Assembly (NCBI GenBank): GCA_900555225.1
Contig: USKL01000102.1
Coordinates: 1 to 6,027 of the forward strand
DNA: 6,027 nucleotides
Source of the DNA: an uncultured Collinsella sp.
GTDB taxonomy: Bacteria; Actinomycetota; Coriobacteriia; Coriobacteriales; Coriobacteriaceae
Direction: 5' to 3'
The notes beneath the pieces are model-generated. The model was not told the origin of the DNA. It did not search any database and saw only the letters and a program-made list of their open reading frames with translations. A program made the position numbers and the translations under genes. This document shows, piece by piece, positions 1-5,953 of the stretch (within the stretch, counting starts at the first letter, position 1; every line of letters starts with the position of its first letter).

Positions 1-34
1 CGCGCCGCCCAGAGCGACAATTTGTCATTCAAAA
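1..34. repeat. 34-bp terminal direct repeat, left copy
   Basis: The first 34 bases are identical, base for base, to the last 34 bases of the window (5994-6027) in the same orientation. The unit contains a small near-palindrome, GACAA-T-TTGTC, at 16-26. It ends in AAAA, which is also the first part of the left arm of the terminator at 31-71. The repeat is non-coding. It may be an assembly overlap of a circular path or a dispersed intergenic repeat; the sequence alone does not decide. Confidence 0.95.
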
Positions 35-75
35 GGCAAGGCATGACCAGAAGGTTTATGCCTTGCCTTTTTCAT
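31..75 (+). terminator. Strong intrinsic (Rho-independent) terminator
   Basis: A perfect 14-bp inverted repeat pairs 31-44 (AAAAGGCAAGGCAT) with 58-71 (ATGCCTTGCCTTTT) around a 13-nt loop. The right arm runs into a T-run at 68-72, and the matching A-run on the left makes the terminator plausible in both directions. No gene upstream of it is visible in the window. If the two ends are joined through the shared 34-bp repeat, it lies just downstream of prfA and would terminate it. It also insulates the ABC operon from upstream transcription. Confidence 0.85.
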
Positions 76-78
76 GCC

Positions 79-134
79 TAGTCGTTGGGGACGTTCTTGT
101 TTGACTAGTCGTTTAAGAACGTCCCCAACGACTA
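79..134. repeat. 20-bp perfect inverted repeat, REP-like palindrome
   Basis: Positions 79-98 (TAGTCGTTGGGGACGTTCTT) are the exact reverse complement of 115-134, separated by a 16-nt loop. The loop contains the 8-bp palindrome GACTAGTC (103-110), and CTAGTCGTT occurs twice in the same orientation (78-86 and 105-113). No T-run follows, so a simple terminator is unlikely. Form and intergenic position suit a dispersed palindromic element of the REP type, but only one copy lies in the window and no RAYT-type transposase is present. A protein-binding site or processed RNA hairpin is an alternative. Confidence 0.7.
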
Positions 135-140
135 TCAATC

Positions 141-185
141 GTTTTCAGTTCGTAAACTTGTATATATGCATTTATATATGCATTT
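141..185 (+). promoter_or_regulatory. AT-rich probable promoter/operator zone of the ABC operon
   Basis: This is a markedly AT-rich tract in an otherwise GC-rich window, directly upstream of the ABC operon. A 12-bp unit, ATATATGCATTT, is repeated in tandem at 162-173 and 174-185. Each copy carries the palindrome ATGCAT (166-171 and 178-183), so the two form an 18-bp dyad with a 6-bp AT spacer. TATATA-type -10 candidates are present, but I could not find a well-spaced -35 partner, so no exact promoter is called. The dyad could be a repressor site. It leaves a leader of roughly 70 nt before the start at 253. Confidence 0.4.
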
Positions 186-252
186 GCTGGAGGTAGCGCT
201 GAGCGGTATCCTGTTAAGTCGTCAGCATACGATTCAACAGGGAAGGCAGATT

Positions 253-1179
253 ATGCATTCTCCCCATCAACGCGACGCGCATCCACAGCCGGTATGCAGC
301 CGTCGCATCTTTTTGGGTAGCGCTCTCGCTGCGAGCGCTACTGTCGTCGTCGGCGCACTTGCCGGTTGCCAGCGCCCCTCCACGCTGGAAGTAGTTCAGC
401 CCACGACGGGTGGCGGTCGCGACGACCTGTCCGATTCCGTTATCGGCAAGGATAAGATCCGCATTGGCATGGAGGCGGCCTACGCCCCGTACAACTGGCA
501 GGTCTCCGAAGCCAGCGAGTACACCATCCCCATCGACAACGTGCAGGGCGCCTATGCCGATGGCTACGACGTGCAGATCGCCAAGATCGTCTGCAAGGCC
601 CTCGGCGGCGAGCCCGTTGCCGTCAAGCAGAGCTTCTCGGGTCTTATCGATTCGCTCAACAACGGCCAAATCGACCTCATCATCGCCGGTATGAGCGCCA
701 CGCCCGAGCGCGAGGAGTCCGTCGGCTTTTCCGATCCGTACTTCATTGGCTACTTTGGCCTGTTCGTAAAAGAGGGCTCGCCCTACCAAAACGCGACCAA
801 GCTCAGCGACTTTAGCGGCGCTACGGTGCTCGGCCAAAAGGACACCATGCTCGATACCGTCATCGACGAAATCCCGGGCGTTGTGCACAAGAACCCGGTC
901 GACTCCGTCCCCACGGTGTTTTCGAACCTGCTGCAGGGCACGTGCGACGCCGTGACCTACAACACCGAGAATGAGAAGGGCTATATGGCCCAAAATCCCG
1001 GTATCGTCCCCATCCATTTTGCCGAGGGCGAGGGCTTTAAGCAGGAGGTCGCGGCAAATGTCGGTTGCCGCAAGGGCTCGGACAAACTGCTTAAGCTCAT
1101 CGACAAGACACTCAAGGGCATTAGCCAAGAGGAGCGCGACCAAATGTGGGACGCGTGCCTCGACCGTCAGCCGGCATAG
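253..1179 (+). CDS. Amino-acid ABC transporter substrate-binding lipoprotein (SBP family 3)
   Basis: This is a 308-aa extracytoplasmic receptor of an ABC importer, anchored outside the membrane as a lipoprotein. The start at 253 is chosen because GGGAAGG (240-246) sits 6 nt upstream and because it gives a proper signal peptide. An upstream in-frame ATG at 166 adds 29 unlikely residues. Residues 16-23 (SRRIFLGS) fit a twin-arginine motif. They are followed by a hydrophobic stretch and a lipobox, LAGC, with Cys39 as lipidation site. The family 3 domain covers about 68-300: AYAPYNW (77-82), DGYDVQIAK (103-111), and GMSATPER (146-153), whose Arg153 aligns with the ligand-carboxylate arginine of HisJ-type proteins, then FSDPYF (159-164). 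By motif spacing, the usual amino-group-binding Asp appears to be Asn237, so the ligand is uncertain. It is the first gene of the importer operon and ends 9 bp before the permease. Family call is firm; substrate (polar or basic amino acid) is inferred. Confidence 0.93.
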   Translation: MHSPHQRDAHPQPVCSRRIFLGSALAASATVVVGALAGCQRPSTLEVVQPTTGGGRDDLSDSVIGKDKIRIGMEAAYAPYNWQVSEASEYTIPIDNVQGAYADGYDVQIAKIVCKALGGEPVAVKQSFSGLIDSLNNGQIDLIIAGMSATPEREESVGFSDPYFIGYFGLFVKEGSPYQNATKLSDFSGATVLGQKDTMLDTVIDEIPGVVHKNPVDSVPTVFSNLLQGTCDAVTYNTENEKGYMAQNPGIVPIHFAEGEGFKQEVAANVGCRKGSDKLLKLIDKTLKGISQEERDQMWDACLDRQPA

Positions 1180-1188
1180 GGAGGCAGC

Positions 1189-2337
1189 ATGAAAACCATT
1201 AATCGCCTGGCCTCCTTTATCAAGGCCGACCACCGTTATGTGTACCTGGGCACGAGCGTTATCGCGGCGCTCGGCCTGGCGTTTAGCCAGCGCAACCCCA
1301 CACCGCTGAGCTTCTTAGCCCCCACCGGTATCTTCCAGGATTGCCTTTGGGCGATTCTTTGGGCCTGGCTCGTCGTGTCGGCGGCGGCGCTGGTCACCAA
1401 GCTTATGCACTGGAGCGACTATCGCGAAACGTCGCCGTTCGCATCCGAGCGTTTCCGTCGTGGAGCACGCCTGGGCAGCTACGTCGTGGTCGCCATCGCG
1501 GCAGTTTTCTTTATCGACCGCTGCGTCATGTCGTTTATCGATCTGGTGCAGGTGAGCATTGTCTCGGATTCCAACCCCAGCGACTTTTTGTCGAGCCTGG
1601 TCTACATGACCTACAAGAGCGGGGACTTCTTCATTCGCGGTATCGAGATCACCATCGCGCTTGCGACCTTCGGCACTGTCATCGCATTCTTCCTGGCACT
1701 GCTCTTTGTGTTCCTGCGTATTCAGACGTTCGACCGCGTGGATAACGACCTGGTGCGCTTCTTTAAGAGTATCGGCCGCGGCTTTGCGACCGTCTACTCC
1801 ACCATCGTGCGCGGCACGCCCATGATGGTCCAGGGTCTGCTCATCTATTACGCGGGCTTCACCGTTTTGCGCGGCATGGGCTTCGAGACCGCCCAGGCCA
1901 ACCAGATCTGGAGTACCTTCACCGCCGGCCTCGTCACCATCTCGCTCAACTCCACCGCCTACATGATGGAGGTCCTGCGCGGCGGCATCGAGTCCATCGA
2001 TCCCGGCCAAGCCGAGGCGGCGCGATCGCTGGGCCTGTCGCAGTGGCAGGCCATGCGCAAAGTCGTGTTCCCCCAGGGCATTAAAAATGCGATTCCGGCG
2101 CTCACCAACGAGCTCATCATCAACATCAAGGATTCGTCGGTGCTCTCGGTCATCGGCGTGTTCGACCTTATGTACGCTACTACCACGGTCGCCGGCGTGT
2201 ACTACCGCCAGATGGAGGTCTACTGCGTGGCGCTCGTGGTCTACCTGATCCTGACGCTCGTGGCGAGCCGCCTGCTCGAAGCCTTTGGCAAAAAGCTCGG
2301 TGCCGAGGCTCCGGCCACGCTGCCCAGCTCTAACTAG
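1189..2337 (+). CDS. Amino-acid ABC transporter permease (HisM/GlnP type) with long N-terminal membrane extension
   Basis: This 382-aa inner-membrane protein forms the translocation channel. AGGGAGG (1178-1184) precedes its ATG by 4 nt, overlapping the stop of the binding-protein gene. The C-terminal core (about 145-365) is the usual polar amino-acid permease domain: a first helix at about 151-178, RGTPMMVQ (208-215), and the EAA loop that docks on the ATPase at 261-296, with EAARSLGLS at 276-284. [11 protein letters not shown] (313-323) and a last helix at about 343-361 follow. The first 145 residues are extra compared with ordinary members of about 220-240 aa. They carry hydrophobic segments near 18-33, 51-70 and 97-120, bringing the protein near the length of AapQ/AapM-type permeases. 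It is the only permease gene here, so a homodimer is inferred. Confidence 0.93.
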   Translation: MKTINRLASFIKADHRYVYLGTSVIAALGLAFSQRNPTPLSFLAPTGIFQDCLWAILWAWLVVSAAALVTKLMHWSDYRETSPFASERFRRGARLGSYVVVAIAAVFFIDRCVMSFIDLVQVSIVSDSNPSDFLSSLVYMTYKSGDFFIRGIEITIALATFGTVIAFFLALLFVFLRIQTFDRVDNDLVRFFKSIGRGFATVYSTIVRGTPMMVQGLLIYYAGFTVLRGMGFETAQANQIWSTFTAGLVTISLNSTAYMMEVLRGGIESIDPGQAEAARSLGLSQWQAMRKVVFPQGIKNAIPALTNELIINIKDSSVLSVIGVFDLMYATTTVAGVYYRQMEVYCVALVVYLILTLVASRLLEAFGKKLGAEAPATLPSSN

Positions 2338-2359
2338 GCTTAAGACGAGGAGAATCATC

Positions 2360-3145
2360 ATGGCAGATACCGCCACTACCGGCGTTGCGGCCGCCGCACA
2401 GACCAATGAGCCGCTCATCCGCGTCGAGGGTCTGCGCAAGAGCTTCGGCTCGCTCGAGGTACTCAAGGGCATCGACCTGTCCGTTAACCCCGGCGAGGTC
2501 GTCACCATTATCGGCGCCTCGGGCTCGGGCAAGTCGACCTTCCTGCGCTGCCTCAATCTGCTCGAGACCCCGGACGCGGGCCACATCTGGTTCCACGGCC
2601 AGGACCTTACGGCCGAGCGCTGCAATATCAATAAACTCCGCGAGGACATCGGCATGGTGTTCCAGGGCTTTAACTTGTTCAACAACATGGATGTGCTCGA
2701 CAACTGCACGCTCGCGCCCGTCACGCTCAAAAAGATGAGCAAGGCCGAGGCCGAGAAGGCCGCGATGGAGCACCTGACCAGCGTGGGACTCGAGAAGTTC
2801 GCGCACGCCGCCGTGGGCCGCCTGTCCGGTGGTCAAAAACAGCGCGTGGCCATCGCTCGTGCCCTGTGCATGAATCCGCAGATCATGCTGTTCGACGAGC
2901 CGACCTCCGCGCTCGACCCCGAGATCGTGGGAGAAGTGCTCGAGGTCATGCGCAAGCTCGCTGCCGCAGGCATGACCATGGTCGTCGTCACGCACGAGAT
3001 GGCTTTTGCCCGCACGGTGTCCGACCGCGTGGTCTTTATGGACAAGGGCGTGGTGCTCGAGGACGCCGCGCCGGCCGAGCTCTTCGGCAACCCCAAGCAC
3101 CAGCGCACTCGCGAGTTCCTCTCGCGTTATCTCGAGGACAAATAA
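2360..3145 (+). CDS. Amino-acid ABC transporter ATP-binding protein
   Basis: This 261-aa cytoplasmic ATPase energises the importer. All catalytic motifs are intact: Walker [10 protein letters not shown] (52-60), Q-loop Gln102, signature LSGGQ (155-159), Walker B IMLFDE (175-180) with catalytic Glu180, D-loop SALD (183-186) and switch His212. The [12 protein letters not shown] stretch after the Q-loop and the THEMAFAR segment are typical of the HisP/GlnQ polar amino-acid group. The ATG at 2360 is preferred over an upstream in-frame start at 2285, which would overlap the permease. GAGGAG (2347-2352) lies 7 nt before it, and the domain starts at about residue 18 ([13 protein letters not shown]). 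It is 22 bp after the permease stop and is the last gene of the importer proper. It ends in TAA, the only one of the five genes not ending in TAG. Confidence 0.95.
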   Translation: MADTATTGVAAAAQTNEPLIRVEGLRKSFGSLEVLKGIDLSVNPGEVVTIIGASGSGKSTFLRCLNLLETPDAGHIWFHGQDLTAERCNINKLREDIGMVFQGFNLFNNMDVLDNCTLAPVTLKKMSKAEAEKAAMEHLTSVGLEKFAHAAVGRLSGGQKQRVAIARALCMNPQIMLFDEPTSALDPEIVGEVLEVMRKLAAAGMTMVVVTHEMAFARTVSDRVVFMDKGVVLEDAAPAELFGNPKHQRTREFLSRYLEDK

Positions 3146-3168
3146 CCGACCGCAAACGCTTATGTGGC

Positions 3169-3193
3169 AGGGCCGCTCCGGTGGGGCGGCCCT
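3169..3193 (+). terminator. GC-rich hairpin between the ATPase and peptidase genes, possible weak terminator
   Basis: AGGGCCGCTCC (3169-3179) pairs with GGGGCGGCCCT (3183-3193): ten Watson-Crick pairs and one T-G wobble around a 3-nt GGT loop. The following bases (CGTCATCAC) contain no T-run, so this is not a classical intrinsic terminator. It lies 24 nt after the ATPase stop and 24 nt before the peptidase start. It could reduce read-through or protect the 3' end of the importer mRNA. Confidence 0.5.
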
Positions 3194-3217
3194 CGTCATC
3201 ACAATCGAAAGGATGTC

Positions 3218-4633
3218 ATGGCCGAGGTTTGGCGCTTCTTTGCGCATGAGGATGATTTTGCCGATATAGACGAGGCTGGCGCGTGCGAGCGCTTGGGTCG
3301 CGTGCTGTCGTTTCCGACCATCTCGAGTATGGATGCCGAGGCGGTGGACTGGCAGCCGTTCGACGACCTGCGCGCGTATATGCAGCAGGCTTGGCCGCAC
3401 GTATTTACGGCGGGTAAGGTCGAGCTTATCGACCATTCGCTATTGGTGACGCTTGGCGGTTCCGACCCTGCCCTCAAGCCCATTATGCTCATGGGCCACA
3501 TGGACGTGGTTCCCGTGGTACCCGGCACCGAGGCTGACTGGACGCATGCCCCCTTTAGCGGGCGCGTGGACGACACCTACATCTGGGGCCGCGGCGCGAT
3601 CGACATGAAGGACCAGGTCGCAGGCATTCTCGAGGCTGTCGAGTATGCGCTGGCGCACGGTTGGCAGCACGAGCGCACGCTGCTCCTGGCCTTTGGCCAG
3701 GACGAGGAAACCGCGCAGTACGGTGCAGGCACCATTGGCCGCGCGCTCGAGGAGCGCGGCATTGAGCTTGAGTACCTGATCGACGAGGGCGACTACCGCA
3801 TCGTTCCGGCTGCCGAGTACAGCGCGGGCGAGGGTTGGCTCATGCACGCCGACCTCGCGGAGAAGGGCTATGCCGATATCGTGCTCAAGACGAAGAGTGA
3901 GGGTGGACATTCTTCTAACCCCTACGGCGGCACGTCGCTCGAGGTGCTCAGCCGCGCCATCACCGCAATCTGCGATATCGAGTGGCCGACGCGCGTGACC
4001 GACTTGCTTGCCGCCCAGCTCGTCGAGTTGGGGCTCTACACGGCCGACGAGATTGCCTCCAACAAGGACACCATCGTGCGCGAGTGCCTCGCCAGCAAGA
4101 AGCTCTACCCGCTCGTGACGACCACCTGCGCGCCCACGCAGATCGAGGGCGGCAGCACCGGCGCCAACGTAATGCCGCAGGATATGTGGGCTAATATCAA
4201 CTTCCGCATGCTCGAGGGCACGAGCGTGGCCGACGTTGTGGCGCGATGCCGTGATGCGGTTGCCGGGGCGGACCTTGCCGGTCGTGTCGAAGTGGAGCTG
4301 GGCCCCGGCAGCTCCGAACCCTCGCCGTCCCCGCGCATCGGTGGTCCCGGTCTCGAGGCGGTTCGCTCCATCGCCGCCCGCTATTTCCGTGATCCAAAGG
4401 GGACGGAGGAAAACGGATCATTCGAGCCAGTGGCAATTGTGCCCTCGACCGTGATCGGTGCGACCGACGCCGCCAACTACCAACACATTTGCCCTGAGTG
4501 CATTCGCTTCTCGGCCTTTGTGGTTGATGACGACGAGTGTGATCGCGGCGTCCATGGCACCAACGAGCGCATCACCCGCCGCGCCTACCTCCAGGGCATT
4601 CGCTTCCTCGTCGCTCTACTCCAAACGCTCTAG
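3218..4633 (+). CDS. M20 family zinc metallopeptidase, CPS1/PM20D1-like (Gly-Xaa carboxypeptidase branch)
   Basis: This 471-aa protein has no signal peptide, so it is probably a cytoplasmic amidohydrolase of small peptides or N-acyl amino acids. The start at ATG 3218 has AAAGGA (3208-3213) 4 nt upstream. An in-frame GTG at 3164 precedes the hairpin and is less likely. Two-metal-site motifs appear in M20 order: GHMDVVP (93-99; His94, Asp96), WGRGAIDMK (123-131; bridging Asp130), GQDEET (160-165; catalytic Glu163, metal Glu164), IDEGD (188-192, probable third-site ligand) and VHGTNE (445-450; His447). GGHSS (229-233) belongs to the dimerisation/lid domain, about 215-350. PFSGRVDDTYIWGRG, AFGQDEE, DEGD, EKGY and HGTNE together resemble CPS1/PM20D1 more than DapE or ArgE. 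It may be co-transcribed with the importer across a 72-bp gap. Family is firm; substrate is unknown. Confidence 0.88.
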   Translation: MAEVWRFFAHEDDFADIDEAGACERLGRVLSFPTISSMDAEAVDWQPFDDLRAYMQQAWPHVFTAGKVELIDHSLLVTLGGSDPALKPIMLMGHMDVVPVVPGTEADWTHAPFSGRVDDTYIWGRGAIDMKDQVAGILEAVEYALAHGWQHERTLLLAFGQDEETAQYGAGTIGRALEERGIELEYLIDEGDYRIVPAAEYSAGEGWLMHADLAEKGYADIVLKTKSEGGHSSNPYGGTSLEVLSRAITAICDIEWPTRVTDLLAAQLVELGLYTADEIASNKDTIVRECLASKKLYPLVTTTCAPTQIEGGSTGANVMPQDMWANINFRMLEGTSVADVVARCRDAVAGADLAGRVEVELGPGSSEPSPSPRIGGPGLEAVRSIAARYFRDPKGTEENGSFEPVAIVPSTVIGATDAANYQHICPECIRFSAFVVDDDECDRGVHGTNERITRRAYLQGIRFLVALLQTL

Positions 4634-4882
4634 CCAAAAAGCAAGCCCTTGGTGCAATGGGGTCAGGTTTGTTTGCACCAATCATTCCGTGCGGGTTATA
4701 TGCAGGTTTGCCTGCGCACGCTATCATGTATGGGTTAGACCGCAACTATGTACCCCATACGCGAAGGGATGCGCATGTATCTGAAGATCGACATGTTCTA
4801 GCCGGGCTTACCCCCGCAGTGGCGCCGTGCGCCCCATCAACTCTGCCGATTTTCACCTTCACGCATATAAAGGAGTCCCGCC
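4634..4882 (+). other. Intergenic region rich in inverted repeats, probable prfA upstream/leader region
   Basis: These 249 bases have no convincing gene. Besides the palindrome at 4649-4681 they hold a nested dyad (GTGCG 4689-4693 with CGCAC 4715-4719, CAGG 4703-4706 with CCTG 4711-4714). A 10-bp stem with one mismatch pairs 4728-4737 with 4751-4760, and a small GGCGC/GCGCC hairpin lies at 4821-4833. TATCAT (4722-4727) is a possible -10, but no good -35 lies at the right distance, so no promoter is called. The region probably contains the prfA promoter and a folded 5' leader. Confidence 0.4.
4649..4681. repeat. 9-bp perfect inverted repeat downstream of the peptidase gene
   Basis: TTGGTGCAA (4649-4657) is the exact reverse complement of TTGCACCAA (4673-4681), with a 15-nt loop containing GGGGTCAGGTTTG. 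It begins 15 nt after the peptidase stop codon. No T-run follows, so it could be a weak terminator, an mRNA-stabilising hairpin, or a dispersed palindromic element. The stem sequence differs from the palindrome at 79-134. Confidence 0.5.
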
Positions 4883-5950
4883 ATGCGCGACAAGCTCGAA
4901 AAGATCATCAAGGCCTACGAGGAGCTCGAGAAGAAGCTCTCCGACCCGGCCGTCGCCTCCGATATTAAGGAGTTCACGCGTCTCAACAAGGAGTACGCGC
5001 ACCAGTCTGACCTCATTGCCGCCTCGCGCGAGTACATCGGCGCGCTCGATGACATCGAGGCGGCCAAGGAAATGCTGCACGATACCACCGATGCCGATGA
5101 GAAGGAGATGCTCCAGATGGACATCTCCGAAAACGAGGCCAAGCTCCCCCAGCTCGAGGAAGACATCAAGTACATGCTCATCCCGAGCGACCCCAACGAC
5201 GACAAGAACACCATCGTCGAGATTCGCTCCGCCGCCGGTGGCGACGAGGCGGCCATCTTTGCCGGCGACCTGTACAAGATGTACCAGCGCTTCTGCGAGT
5301 CGCGCGGCTGGAAGACCACCGTGCTCGATTCCAGCCCCAGCGAGGCCGGCGGCTTTAAGTCCATCGAGTTCAAGGTCGAGGGCGACCGCGTCTACTCCGT
5401 CATGAAGTTCGAGTCCGGCGTGCACCGCGTCCAGCGCGTCCCCAAGACCGAGTCCCAGGGCCGCATCCAGACCTCCACGGCTACCGTCGCCGTACTTCCC
5501 GAGGCCGAGGAAATCGACGTCCAGATCAACCAGTCCGACCTGCGCATCGATACCTACTGCGCCTCCGGCCCTGGCGGTCAGTGCGTTAACACCACCTACT
5601 CCGCCGTGCGCATCACCCACCTGCCCACCAACACCGTGGTGCAGTCGCAGGAACAGCGCTCCCAGATCCAGAACCGCGAGGTCTGCATGCAGATGCTGCG
5701 CGCCCGCCTGTACGAGATGGAGCTCGAGAAGCAGCAGGCAGAGCTCGGTGCCGAGCGTCAAAGCCAGATCGGCCACGGCAATCGTTCCGAGAAGATTCGT
5801 ACCTACAATCAGCCCCAGGACCGCGTGACCGATCACCGTATCGGCTTCAACTCCACCTACAACGGCGTCCTCCTGGGCGATCAGCTCGGCACCGTCATCG
5901 AGGCACTCGCCGCCGCCGAGCGTGCCGAGAAGCTGGCACAGGCTGTGTAG
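4883..5950 (+). CDS. prfA: Peptide chain release factor 1 (RF1)
   Basis: RF1 reads UAA and UAG in the ribosomal A site and triggers release of the finished protein. The 355-aa length is normal. AAAGGAG (4869-4875) lies 7 nt before the ATG. The N-terminal domain (about 1-105) is mostly charged helix. AAGGDEAAIFAGDLYKMY (117-134) starts the core. The stop-codon-reading tripeptide has the RF1 form PxT, here PKT at 187-189 in VQRVPKTESQGRI; RF2 would have SPF. GGQ (231-233) is the catalytic loop that enters the peptidyl transferase centre, and its Gln233 is the usual PrmC methylation site. YNQPQDRVTDHRI (308-320) is the conserved C-terminal block. Unusual details are Cys226 and Cys234 around GGQ and Tyr239 where NTTDSA is usual. 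The gene ends in UAG, a codon RF1 itself decodes. Neither rpmE upstream nor prmC downstream, its frequent neighbours, is visible. Confidence 0.97.
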   Translation: MRDKLEKIIKAYEELEKKLSDPAVASDIKEFTRLNKEYAHQSDLIAASREYIGALDDIEAAKEMLHDTTDADEKEMLQMDISENEAKLPQLEEDIKYMLIPSDPNDDKNTIVEIRSAAGGDEAAIFAGDLYKMYQRFCESRGWKTTVLDSSPSEAGGFKSIEFKVEGDRVYSVMKFESGVHRVQRVPKTESQGRIQTSTATVAVLPEAEEIDVQINQSDLRIDTYCASGPGGQCVNTTYSAVRITHLPTNTVVQSQEQRSQIQNREVCMQMLRARLYEMELEKQQAELGAERQSQIGHGNRSEKIRTYNQPQDRVTDHRIGFNSTYNGVLLGDQLGTVIEALAAAERAEKLAQAV

Positions 5951-5953
5951 TGG

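Noticed and set aside
189..193. GGAGG Shine-Dalgarno-like site in the leader
   Set aside because: No ATG, GTG or TTG lies at a usable distance downstream, so it does not mark a leader peptide.
166..252. Earlier start (ATG 166) for the substrate-binding protein
   Set aside because: It would place 29 extra residues before the Tat signal, falls in the AT-rich promoter-like tract, and has no Shine-Dalgarno, unlike the start at 253.
214..1233. Long minus-strand open frame opposite the substrate-binding protein
   Set aside because: It mirrors a GC-rich coding sequence, shows no recognisable domain, and lies opposite a gene with clear family motifs.
1315..2742. 475-aa minus-strand open frame across permease and ATPase
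   Set aside because: It spans two well-supported genes, and its low-complexity His/Asp/Arg-rich product is typical of antisense shadows.
3164..3217. GTG start at 3164 for the M20 peptidase
   Set aside because: The added 18 residues are encoded by the hairpin region and match no family feature; ATG 3218 has a Shine-Dalgarno.
2330..3436. 368-aa minus-strand open frame opposite the ATPase gene
   Set aside because: It is antisense to intact Walker A, signature and Walker B motifs and has no family features.
4722..4727. TATCAT as a -10 box for prfA
   Set aside because: No reasonable -35 is found 16-19 bp upstream, so it is noted only inside the intergenic entry.
4657..4968. Possible small gene in the gap before prfA
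   Set aside because: It runs into prfA in another frame, has no good Shine-Dalgarno, and its product shows no recognisable pattern; the region is better explained by inverted repeats.
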